Of a DNA stretch of 23,546 nt, positions 7,545 to 14,449 are shown in pieces. The translations under genes and the position numbers were made by a program. Within the stretch, counting starts at the first letter, position 1; each line of letters begins with the position of its first letter. Under the pieces are notes generated by a model. That model worked only from the letters and a program-made list of their open reading frames with translations. It was not told the DNA's origin and searched no databases. Source of the DNA: JBOGEB01 sp050743125 (GTDB lineage Bacteria > Actinomycetota > Nitriliruptoria > Euzebyales > Egibacteraceae); the NCBI GenBank assembly GCA_050743125.1, contig JBOGEB010000054.1:1-23546 (forward strand), given 5' to 3'.

Positions 7545-7597
7545 GGGACCTCCACACAAAAGGCGTCGGCGATCGCGTCGAGCACCTGGGTGGTCAC
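7541..7597 (-). CDS. 18-codon coupled mini-ORF where murG and murC are expected
   Basis: GTG-initiated reading frame encoding VTTQVLDAIADAFCVEVP. Its start overlaps the ftsW stop (GTGA) and its stop overlaps the murB start (GTGA). AGGGGA lies about 5 bases upstream, inside ftsW. Both junctions have the form used between genuine genes elsewhere in this cluster. The simplest reading is a fusion remnant: a start like that of murG joined to the last codons of murC after an in-frame deletion. Other options are a coupling leader peptide or an assembly collapse. I see no domain. Confidence 0.35.
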   Translation of the reverse strand: MTTQVLDAIADAFCVEVP

Positions 7598-8805
7598 GAC
7601 GTTCCCCTCGCACGGGCCGGGGTTGCAGACGAGCGGGCGATCGACATGAGCACACCCAGCCCGAGCATCGTGAACACCAGTGAGGAGCCGCCGAAGCTTA
7701 CGAGCGGCAGCGTCACACCGGTCACCGGGAACAGGCCGACGACGGAGCCGACGTTGATGGTCGCCTGCAACAATAGCCACGCAGTGATGCCCGCGGCGGC
7801 CAGGCGCCCGAACGGGTCCGGGGCGCGGCGCGCGGTGCGGATGCCGCTGACCGCAAGCGTCGCGTAGAGCCCGAGCACGAACAGCGCGCCGATCAAGCCG
7901 AGCTCCTCGCCGATGATCGCGAAGATGAAGTCGGTGTGGGCGTTCGGGACGTAGAGCCACTTGCCACGGCCACGGCCGAGGCCAGCGCCGAACCACCCGC
8001 CCGAGCCCAGGGCGATGAATCCCTGCACCGTCTGGTAGCCGAACGTGTCGGCGTACGCGGTCGGGTTCATCCAGGCCGCGAAACGCGCGCGGCGGAACGG
8101 CGTCGTCACGATCACCGCCGACGCCAACGCGGCGGCGAGGCCAGCGCCCGTCGCGACGATTCGCCCCGGCAGCCCTGCCACATAGAGCACAAGGCCGCCG
8201 ATCACCACGATGAGCGCCGCGGTCTCCACGTCCGGCGAGAGCAGCACGAACCCGGCGGCGAGCACGATCGCCGGCACGGCCGGCACGAGCAGCGCGCCGA
8301 GGTCACCACGGCGCAGCCGCGCCCAGCGGACGGCGCAGACATGGGCCAAGTAGATCGGCAGCACGAGCTTGAGCAGCTCGCTTGGCTGGAAGTTCGCGAA
8401 GCCGAGGTCGAACCACCGGCGAGACCCGTTCACCATCACGCCCAGCCCCGGCACGAGCACGGCGGCGGACGCCGCGAGCGTGGCGAGCATGAGCGGAGCG
8501 GCGAACGGCCGCCACCGCCGGTAGTCGACGACCGCGGCCACGACCATCGGCATGAACCCCACTCCGCACCACGTCAGCTGCTTCGTGAAGATCCCGAACG
8601 CGTCGCCGGTCTGGGCCGCCGACTGAACGAACGAGGCCGAGAACGTCATCACGAGGCCGAGCAGGAGCAGGGCTGCGGTCGTCGCGCCGAGCAGGAGGAA
8701 CTCCGCCGTGGCCTCGCCGGCGACGCGGAACCTTTTGGTGTGCTGGATCCACGTGGTACGCCGCGCGGATCCAGCACCCTTGCGGGCGCGAGCTTGGACG
8801 CTCAT
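7594..8805 (-). CDS. ftsW: FtsW, septal SEDS peptidoglycan polymerase
   Basis: Multi-pass SEDS glycosyltransferase that polymerises lipid II at the septum with the class B PBP FtsI. The 403-aa product shows about ten hydrophobic helices. Family landmarks are SRRWFDLG (128-135), FQPSELLKL (139-147), YQTVQGFIALGSGGWFGAGLG (257-277) and the loop NAHTDFIFAIIGEELG (288-303). Asp292 corresponds to the essential loop aspartate. One usually strong motif, QPDxGT, reads SPDVET at 190-195, replacing the Gly with Glu; this is odd. The basic N-tail is about 30 residues. The ATG overlaps the murD stop (ATGA). FtsI, its normal partner, is in the same cluster. Confidence 0.96.
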   Translation of the reverse strand: MSVQARARKGAGSARRTTWIQHTKRFRVAGEATAEFLLLGATTAALLLLGLVMTFSASFVQSAAQTGDAFGIFTKQLTWCGVGFMPMVVAAVVDYRRWRPFAAPLMLATLAASAAVLVPGLGVMVNGSRRWFDLGFANFQPSELLKLVLPIYLAHVCAVRWARLRRGDLGALLVPAVPAIVLAAGFVLLSPDVETAALIVVIGGLVLYVAGLPGRIVATGAGLAAALASAVIVTTPFRRARFAAWMNPTAYADTFGYQTVQGFIALGSGGWFGAGLGRGRGKWLYVPNAHTDFIFAIIGEELGLIGALFVLGLYATLAVSGIRTARRAPDPFGRLAAAGITAWLLLQATINVGSVVGLFPVTGVTLPLVSFGGSSLVFTMLGLGVLMSIARSSATPARARGTS

Positions 8806-10175
8806 CCCGAGCGCTCCGCCTTCGTGCGCTTCGCCAACGCGGTCACCAGGTCCCGGAACGCCTGGCCACGGGCGGCGTAGTCCGTGAACTGGTCCATCGA
8901 GGCCGCAGCCGGCGCGAGGAGCACGGTGTCGCCCGGCCGGGCGAGCCCGGCGGCGGCATCGACGGCGGCGGCCAGCGTGCCGGCCTCGACAGTCCGGACG
9001 CCGACCCGCCGTGACAGCGCGGCGAGCTGGGGCCCGCAGGAGCCGATCGTCACCGTCGCGCGGACCCGCTCGCGGACGAGGTCGGCGAGGCCGTCGAAGT
9101 CGAGGTCCTTGTCGAGGCCGCCCGCGATCCAGACGATCGAGCCGAATGAGCGCAGCGCCGCCGCGGCCGCATGCGGGTTCGTCGCCTTGGAGTCGTTCAC
9201 CCAGGTCACGCCGCCGAGGCGGACGACGCGCTCGACGCGGTGAGGCCCGGGAGGAAACGCTGCGACCACAGGCGCGAGCCCAGCTGGGTCCGCGCCCGCG
9301 CAGATCGCCGCGGCGACCGCCGCGCAGACGTTCGCAAGGTTGTGCGGCCCGACGAGCGCGAGGTTCTCGACGGCCACGACCTCGACGGATTCACCGCCGG
9401 GGGGACACCAGACGACGGCGCCGTCAACCACGCCGACGGCGGGCGCATGCTCAGGCGGGCCGGTGCACACGCGCACGACTGCGCCCGGCGGCGGATGCGC
9501 GCGGACCGCCTCGACCGCGCCGGGGTCCTCGACGTTGAGGACGAGGGCGTCGGGTGGCCGCTGCCTCGCCCAGGCGCGGGCCTTGGCCGCCTGGTAGGCG
9601 GGCATCGAGCCGTGCCAGTCCAGGTGGTCACACGCGACGTTGAGCAGGACCGCGACCTCGGCCCGCAGCGTGTGGGTGAAGTGGAGCTGGAAGCTCGACA
9701 GCTCGGCGACGACGAGCGGTGGGGGCGGGTGGCCGCTGAGCTGCTCGATGAGCGGCGTGCCGATGTTCCCGCCCGCGGGCGCGCCCAGGCACGCGGCAGT
9801 GAGCTCGGTCGTCGTCGTCTTGCCGTTCGTGCCCGTCACCGCGACGAGCCGGGTGCGGCCGGCCGCGAGCCGCCACGCGAGCTCCGGCTCGCTCCACACC
9901 TGCAGGCCGCGCGCTGTCGCGGCCTGCAGGACGGGGTGGCGTGGCGCCACCCCGGGGCTCGCGACGACGACGTCCCGCCCGTCGAGCAGGGTCTGGTCAA
10001 GGCCACCGAGCCGCACGTCGGCGCCGGCGCGAAGGAGCGGCTGGGCACGCGCGCTGAGCGCGTCGTCAGCGCGGGCGTCCGCCACGCGCACGTCAACTCC
10101 CCGCCCAAGCAGCGCCTTTGCCACCGCCTCGCCCGACGCGCGGAGCCCGAGCACCAACCAGCGCTGCGGGATCAT
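8802..10175 (-). CDS. murD: UDP-MurNAc-L-alanine:D-glutamate ligase
   Basis: ATP-dependent cytosolic Mur ligase that adds D-Glu to UDP-MurNAc-L-Ala. The 457-aa product has an N-terminal Rossmann-type domain (LVLGLRASGEAVAKAL, ASPGVAP). The central ATPase domain has its P-loop VTGTNGKTTTTE at 113-124, then NIGTPL, AELSSFQL and LNVACDHLDWHG. The C-terminal domain includes PHRVERV, WVNDSKATNPHAA, IAGGLDKDLDF and LLAPAAASMDQF. These signatures fit MurD rather than the other Mur ligases. The start ATG overlaps the mraY stop (ATGA), with GAGGG upstream. An apparently longer open frame upstream is only the mraY region read in another frame. Confidence 0.97.
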   Translation of the reverse strand: MIPQRWLVLGLRASGEAVAKALLGRGVDVRVADARADDALSARAQPLLRAGADVRLGGLDQTLLDGRDVVVASPGVAPRHPVLQAATARGLQVWSEPELAWRLAAGRTRLVAVTGTNGKTTTTELTAACLGAPAGGNIGTPLIEQLSGHPPPPLVVAELSSFQLHFTHTLRAEVAVLLNVACDHLDWHGSMPAYQAAKARAWARQRPPDALVLNVEDPGAVEAVRAHPPPGAVVRVCTGPPEHAPAVGVVDGAVVWCPPGGESVEVVAVENLALVGPHNLANVCAAVAAAICAGADPAGLAPVVAAFPPGPHRVERVVRLGGVTWVNDSKATNPHAAAAALRSFGSIVWIAGGLDKDLDFDGLADLVRERVRATVTIGSCGPQLAALSRRVGVRTVEAGTLAAAVDAAAGLARPGDTVLLAPAAASMDQFTDYAARGQAFRDLVTALAKRTKAERSG

Positions 10176-11203
10176 CCCGATCCCACCCTCGCCAGGTACT
10201 CGGCGTAGAACAGCCCCATCCCGAACGCCACGCACAGCCCGCCGATGATCCAGAACCGGACGATGACGGTCGTCTCCTGCCACCCGGCGAGCTCGAAGTG
10301 GTGGTGAAGCGGGGCCATCTTGAAGATCCGCCGCTTGCACAGCCGGTAACTCGCGACCTGGAGCAGAACGCTCACGGTTTCGATCACGAACAGGCCGCCG
10401 AGGATCATGAGCAGCAACTCGGTCTCGGTGAGGACCGCGAGCGCCGCGAGCGCCCCGCCGATCGCGAGCGCCCCCGTGTCGCCCATGAAGATCCGGGCGG
10501 GAGGCGCGTTCCACCAGAGGAACCCGATCGCGGCGCCCATCGCCGCAGCCGCCGCGATCGCCAGCGCGTCCGAGTGGATCCGCGCCTCGAGCGAGTAGTC
10601 GAGCGGATGGCGGAAGATCCAGAACGCGATCACCGTGTACCCCCCGAACAGGAGCGCGCTCGTGCCTGCCGCCAGGCCGTCGAGCCCGTCGGTGAGGTTC
10701 ACCGCGTTCGACGTCGCCGCGAGGATCAGGAACGCGAACAGCGGGAACCACACACCGAAGTCGAAGTCGAGCTTGCCGATCAGCGAGAGGTGCGTCGACG
10801 TCTTCGCGACGTACTGGGCGCCGATCGTGAACAGGACCGCGACCACCGCCTGCCCGCCGAACTTCGCGGTTTTCGTGAGCCCGAGGTTCCTCCGGCGCCG
10901 GAGCTTGATGTAGTCGTCCAGAAACCCGACAGCGCCCATCCCGACGTACGTGCCCATCACGAGCAGCCCGCCCGCCGAGACTCCGGTGCCCAACCCTGTA
11001 CCGGCGAAGTATCCAGCCACCCCAGACAGGATCATCGCGGTGCCGCCCATCGTCGGCGTGCCACGCTTCGCCATGTGCGCCTGGGGTCCGTCCGCGCGGA
11101 TGAGCTGCCCGAACCCCCGCCGCTGGAAGAACCGGATCACGACTGGCGTGACGAGCAGCGACAGGATCAGCGACACGCTCCCGGCCATGAGGATGCCCCT
11201 CAC
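10172..11203 (-). CDS. mraY: Phospho-MurNAc-pentapeptide translocase
   Basis: Integral membrane enzyme that transfers phospho-MurNAc-pentapeptide from UDP to undecaprenyl phosphate, forming lipid I. The 343-aa product has about ten hydrophobic helices and all expected motifs. These are the GTPTMGG loop (48-54), FLDDYIK with Asp96/Asp97, the NLTDGLDGL loop with Asp172 and Asp175, MGDTGALAIGG with Asp242, and the HHHFE histidine cluster at 300-304. The GTG start overlaps the murF stop. Lipid I would next be glycosylated by MurG, whose gene is not in this window. Confidence 0.97.
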   Translation of the reverse strand: MRGILMAGSVSLILSLLVTPVVIRFFQRRGFGQLIRADGPQAHMAKRGTPTMGGTAMILSGVAGYFAGTGLGTGVSAGGLLVMGTYVGMGAVGFLDDYIKLRRRRNLGLTKTAKFGGQAVVAVLFTIGAQYVAKTSTHLSLIGKLDFDFGVWFPLFAFLILAATSNAVNLTDGLDGLAAGTSALLFGGYTVIAFWIFRHPLDYSLEARIHSDALAIAAAAAMGAAIGFLWWNAPPARIFMGDTGALAIGGALAALAVLTETELLLMILGGLFVIETVSVLLQVASYRLCKRRIFKMAPLHHHFELAGWQETTVIVRFWIIGGLCVAFGMGLFYAEYLARVGSG

Positions 11204-12705
11204 GTGTGGGGACCTCTCCCTCGGCGGACGCTGCCGTTGGTCGACCCCTGGCCGCCTCCCCCGTCCAGGAGGCGCGCTCCTTCACGCAAGAGCCCCTCGG
11301 CCGCGCGCTCCAGGCCGGCGGCCCGGCTCGCCTTGACGAGCACCGCGTCGCCGGGACGCAGCCGGCGCTCCAGCAGGGCGACCGCTTCGCCGGGATCGGC
11401 GACCAGGTCCGTGATCATCGGGGGCGTCCCCCCGGACCCCTGTGGAACCCCAGAGGGGACCCTGGTTCCAGACCCCCTCACGGCGCCTGCGCGGATCGCC
11501 GTCGCCTCCGGGCGCTGGGGATCGACCACGACGATGAGGCCGTCCACGCCGAGGCGTGCCGCGAGCCTGGCGATGCGGTCGTGCGCGGCCTCGGCGGTGA
11601 GGCCGAGCTCGGCCATGCGCCCGAGCGCCGCCCACCGGCGGCCGGTGACCCGCATCCGCGCGAGCGTCCGCAGCGCCGCCTCCATCGACGCCGGGTTCGC
11701 GTTGTACGCGTCGTTGAGCACGACGACGCCGTCGGTCGTTCTGCGCAGCTCCATTCGCCAGCGGGACACGGCCGCGTGCTCCAGCGCTTGCGCCGCTCGC
11801 GCAAGCGGAACCCCGCACGCGTCGGCGACCGCGGGCGCGGCGACGGCGTTGCCGACGTTGTGCTCGCCGGGCAGGGGCAGCGCGACGTCCTGGCCCCGGA
11901 CCCGGAAGCGCGGCCGGGCAAGCGCGTCGAGCTCGACGTCCTCCGCCCGCCACTCGGCGTCCGCACCGCGGCCGTAGGTCGCCACGCGGCCGGGCGCGTG
12001 GGCGGCCATCGCCGCGACGCGGTGGTCGTCGGCGTTGAGCACCGCGAGTCCGTCGGCGCACAGACCCTCGACGAGCTCGGCCTTGGCGGCCGCGACCGCC
12101 TCCACGGTCCCGAACTGCTCGAGGTGCGCGCCCGAGACCGTGGTGACCACCGCGATGTCCGGCCGTACCACGGGGACGAGCCGGGCGATCTGCCCACGAC
12201 CGCGCGCGCCGAGCTCGGCGACGAGCACCTCGCTCAAGGGCTCCAGCCGGCACAGGGTCAGCGGGACCCCGAGCTCGTTGTTATAGGAGCCGGCGCTCGC
12301 GACCACAGCTCGATCCGCGCCGACCGCGGTGGCGACGAGGTCCTTCGTCGTGGTCTTGCCGTTGGAGCCCGTCACCCCGACGGCCAGGGGATCGACCGTC
12401 TCCCGCACCCAGGCGCCCAAGGCCAGCAGCGCGTCCGCGGGGTCGTCGACCACGACGGCGCCCGCGGCCGCCAGCGGGAGCGGCCGACCGGCCGCGGCGA
12501 GGTAGCCCGAGGCGCCCCGGACCACGGCGTCGGCGATGAAGTCGTGCCCGTCAGCGTGCTCGCCGGGCAGCGGCACGAACAGCGCGCCCGGCGCGGCGGT
12601 TCTCGAGTCGATCGTCACCGCGTCCACGCGCCGCTGCGCGTCGGCGACATCGACGAGCTCGCCGCCGACGACGTCCGCGAGCTGCTCCAGGGTGAGGACG
12701 ATCAC
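11200..12705 (-). CDS. murF: UDP-MurNAc-tripeptide:D-Ala-D-Ala ligase
   Basis: Adds D-Ala-D-Ala to UDP-MurNAc-tripeptide in the cytosol. The 501-aa product has an N-terminal substrate domain (IDSRTAAPGALFVPLPGEHADGH, 32-54 region), a P-loop VTGSNGKTTTKD (111-122), SYNNELGVPLTL (140-151), and the MurF-specific segments SRWRMELR and LNDAYNANPASM (330-341). The C-terminal domain has LLVKAS-type PGDAVLVKASRAAGLE. Residues about 410-430 (Gly/Ser/Pro-rich) interrupt the C-terminal domain and match a palindromic repeat, so they look inserted. The tail after about 480 is also low-complexity. The GTG start overlaps the murE stop. Confidence 0.97.
   Translation of the reverse strand: MIVLTLEQLADVVGGELVDVADAQRRVDAVTIDSRTAAPGALFVPLPGEHADGHDFIADAVVRGASGYLAAAGRPLPLAAAGAVVVDDPADALLALGAWVRETVDPLAVGVTGSNGKTTTKDLVATAVGADRAVVASAGSYNNELGVPLTLCRLEPLSEVLVAELGARGRGQIARLVPVVRPDIAVVTTVSGAHLEQFGTVEAVAAAKAELVEGLCADGLAVLNADDHRVAAMAAHAPGRVATYGRGADAEWRAEDVELDALARPRFRVRGQDVALPLPGEHNVGNAVAAPAVADACGVPLARAAQALEHAAVSRWRMELRRTTDGVVVLNDAYNANPASMEAALRTLARMRVTGRRWAALGRMAELGLTAEAAHDRIARLAARLGVDGLIVVVDPQRPEATAIRAGAVRGSGTRVPSGVPQGSGGTPPMITDLVADPGEAVALLERRLRPGDAVLVKASRAAGLERAAEGLLREGARLLDGGGGQGSTNGSVRRGRGPHT
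11417..11481. repeat. Palindromic repeat element inserted in frame in murF
   Basis: About 65 bp of nested GC-rich inverted repeats. At one end is the 13-mer found at three other loci (here 11418-11430, inverted). In the middle is a 16-mer identical to the centre of the pgeF palindrome (11446-11461). At the other end is GACCCCCTCAC (11471-11481), also shared with pgeF. It encodes about 21 residues of Gly/Ser/Pro/Arg without counterpart in the MurF family as I know it. Confidence 0.8.
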
Positions 12706-14252
12706 GTCGGGACCTCTCCGACCTCGAGCAGCTCGCGGGCGACCAGGCGGTCGTCGAACGGCAGCACCAGGTCGGCGAACTCCTGATAGGACTCGTGGCC
12801 TTTGCCCGCGATCACCACGACGTCGCCGGGCACGGCGGCCTGCAACGCGAGCGCGATCGCCGCGCGGCGGTCCGGTTCGACGGTCCAGGCCGCCTGCGGG
12901 ACAGCCTGGGCGCCAGAGACCATCATGTCGAGGATCGCCAACGGGTCCTCGCTACGCGGGTTGTCGCTGGTCAGGAAGGCGAGGTCGGCGAACTCCGCCG
13001 CCGCCCTGCCCATGAGCGACCGCTTCGTCGCGTCACGGTCACCGCCGCATCCCACCACGACAAGAACCCGGCGAGGCCCGGCGAGGTCCCGTGCGGCGAC
13101 GAGCACGTTCGCGACCGAGTCCGGGGAATGCGCGTAGTCGACGAGCACCGTGAACGGCTGCCCGGCATCGACCCGCTCCATCCGCCCGGGCACGCCGTCG
13201 AGCGCGGCGATCCCCGCGACGGCGGCGTCGAGGTCCACCCCGACGGCGTGCGCGGCAGCGAGGGCGCATAGCGCGTTCGCGACGTTGAACCGGCCCGGCA
13301 GCCTCACCCGCAGGCGTACGCGCTCACCGGCGCAGGCCACGGTGAGCGTGGACCCGACGCGTCCCGCTTCGACATCGAGCGCGGCGACGTCGGCGTCGGC
13401 GGCAGCTCCGGACGGCGAAACCCGCAGCACCGCCACCGGCGCCGCCGTGGCGAGCCGCCGTCCCCAGGGGTCATCGACGTTCACGACACCGACCCGCGTG
13501 TACTCCGGGTGGAACAACCGCGCCTTGGCCGCGTAGTAGTCCTCGAGGTGGCCGTGAAAGTCGAGGTGGTCTTGGGTGAGGTTCGTGAAGACCGCCGCCG
13601 CGAACTCCGTCCCGACCACCCGGCCGAGCGCCAGCGCGTGGCTGGTCACCTCCATCGCCACCGCGGTGACCTTCGCGTTGACCATGCGCCGCAGAAGCCG
13701 TTGGAGGTCCGTGGACTCCGGCGTGGTCGAACAGCTCGGCTCTGAGCGAGACAGCCGTTGGAGGTCAGTCGACTCGGGCCTGGTCCGCACCCCGGGGATG
13801 CTCTGGCCGGCCACGAGCGTCTGGACGGTGCCGATCAGCCCGGTGACGTGCCCCGCGGCGCGGAGCACGGACTCGAGCAGGTAGGCGGTGGTGGTCTTCC
13901 CGTTGGTGCCCGTGACGCCGAGAAGCATGAGCGCGCGGGACGGGTGGCCGTGGATCGCCGCGGCAGCGGGGCCGAGGGCGTCGGCGACCGAGCGAACGAT
14001 TATCTGGGGCACGGCGAGGTCACAGCGCCGCTCGACGAGCAGCGCCGGGCTGCCCACGGCAACGGCTCGGCGTGCGAAGTCATGCCCGTCCACGCGCTGC
14101 CCAGGCCGGCACGCGAACAGCACGCCGGGACCCGCCTGGCGGCTGTCGTGGGTGACGTCCACCAACCGCACGTCCACCTGCGCGCCCGCGCGCTGCGTTG
14201 CGTGCAGACGCGGACCGCCAGGCAGGACAGCCAGCAGCTCGGTCGGCGTCAC
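12702..14252 (-). CDS. murE: UDP-MurNAc-L-Ala-D-Glu:meso-diaminopimelate ligase
   Basis: Third Mur ligase of the pathway, 516 aa from the start I chose. The P-loop VTGTNGKTTT is at about 113-122, followed by AMEVTSHALALGR, FTNLTQDHLDFHG and LVDYAHSPDSV. The DNPR motif (430-433, then SEDP) is the hallmark of meso-diaminopimelate specificity. C-terminal AGKGHESYQE is also typical. Directly before TTPESTDLQRLL, part of the substrate-binding region, a 19-residue near-copy (TRPESTDLQRLSR...) has been inserted by tandem duplication. The GTG at 14252 is preferred because AAGGA precedes it by 4 bases; a GTG at 14264 and a TTG at 14306 are alternatives. Confidence 0.95.
   Translation of the reverse strand: MTPTELLAVLPGGPRLHATQRAGAQVDVRLVDVTHDSRQAGPGVLFACRPGQRVDGHDFARRAVAVGSPALLVERRCDLAVPQIIVRSVADALGPAAAAIHGHPSRALMLLGVTGTNGKTTTAYLLESVLRAAGHVTGLIGTVQTLVAGQSIPGVRTRPESTDLQRLSRSEPSCSTTPESTDLQRLLRRMVNAKVTAVAMEVTSHALALGRVVGTEFAAAVFTNLTQDHLDFHGHLEDYYAAKARLFHPEYTRVGVVNVDDPWGRRLATAAPVAVLRVSPSGAAADADVAALDVEAGRVGSTLTVACAGERVRLRVRLPGRFNVANALCALAAAHAVGVDLDAAVAGIAALDGVPGRMERVDAGQPFTVLVDYAHSPDSVANVLVAARDLAGPRRVLVVVGCGGDRDATKRSLMGRAAAEFADLAFLTSDNPRSEDPLAILDMMVSGAQAVPQAAWTVEPDRRAAIALALQAAVPGDVVVIAGKGHESYQEFADLVLPFDDRLVARELLEVGEVPT
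13697..13778 (-). repeat. 57-bp-period tandem duplication inside murE
   Basis: A 25-bp stretch at 13754-13778 is repeated, with a few substitutions, exactly 57 bp away at 13697-13721. Both copies encode PESTDLQRL. The offset is a multiple of three, so the frame is kept and 19 residues are added. Confidence 0.85.
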
Positions 14253-14283
14253 GTGGTCCTTCACGCGGTAGGTCTCAGAAGGT

Positions 14284-14298
14284 GGGGGAAGGTCCCCC
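14284..14298. repeat. Short GC-rich hairpin upstream of murE
   Basis: GGGGGA / TCCCCC arms with a 3-base loop, about 30 bp before the murE start. It resembles the other GGGGG/CCCCC palindromes. It lies in the ftsI-murE gap (14253-14449), where I see no convincing promoter. Confidence 0.6.
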
Positions 14299-14449
14299 GC
14301 CCGCAAGGCTGATTCGAATCGCTGCGAGCATACGAGCGACAGCGCGGATCCCTAAGGACCCACCACGGCCGGTCGGGCTACGCACACCGCCTTGAAAGCG
14401 TCGCTGAAGTGCGGCTCCGAAACGCTCGAGACACATCGGCGACGGTGCA

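Noticed and set aside
10176..11285. Upstream extension of the murD frame (apparent 827-codon ORF)
   Set aside because: The extra part is the mraY gene read in another frame; MurD motifs begin only at 10175.
10118..12786. Long plus-strand open frames opposite mraY and murF
   Set aside because: Arg/Ala/Asp-rich shadow translations typical of high-GC DNA; the minus-strand frames carry complete Mur-family motifs.
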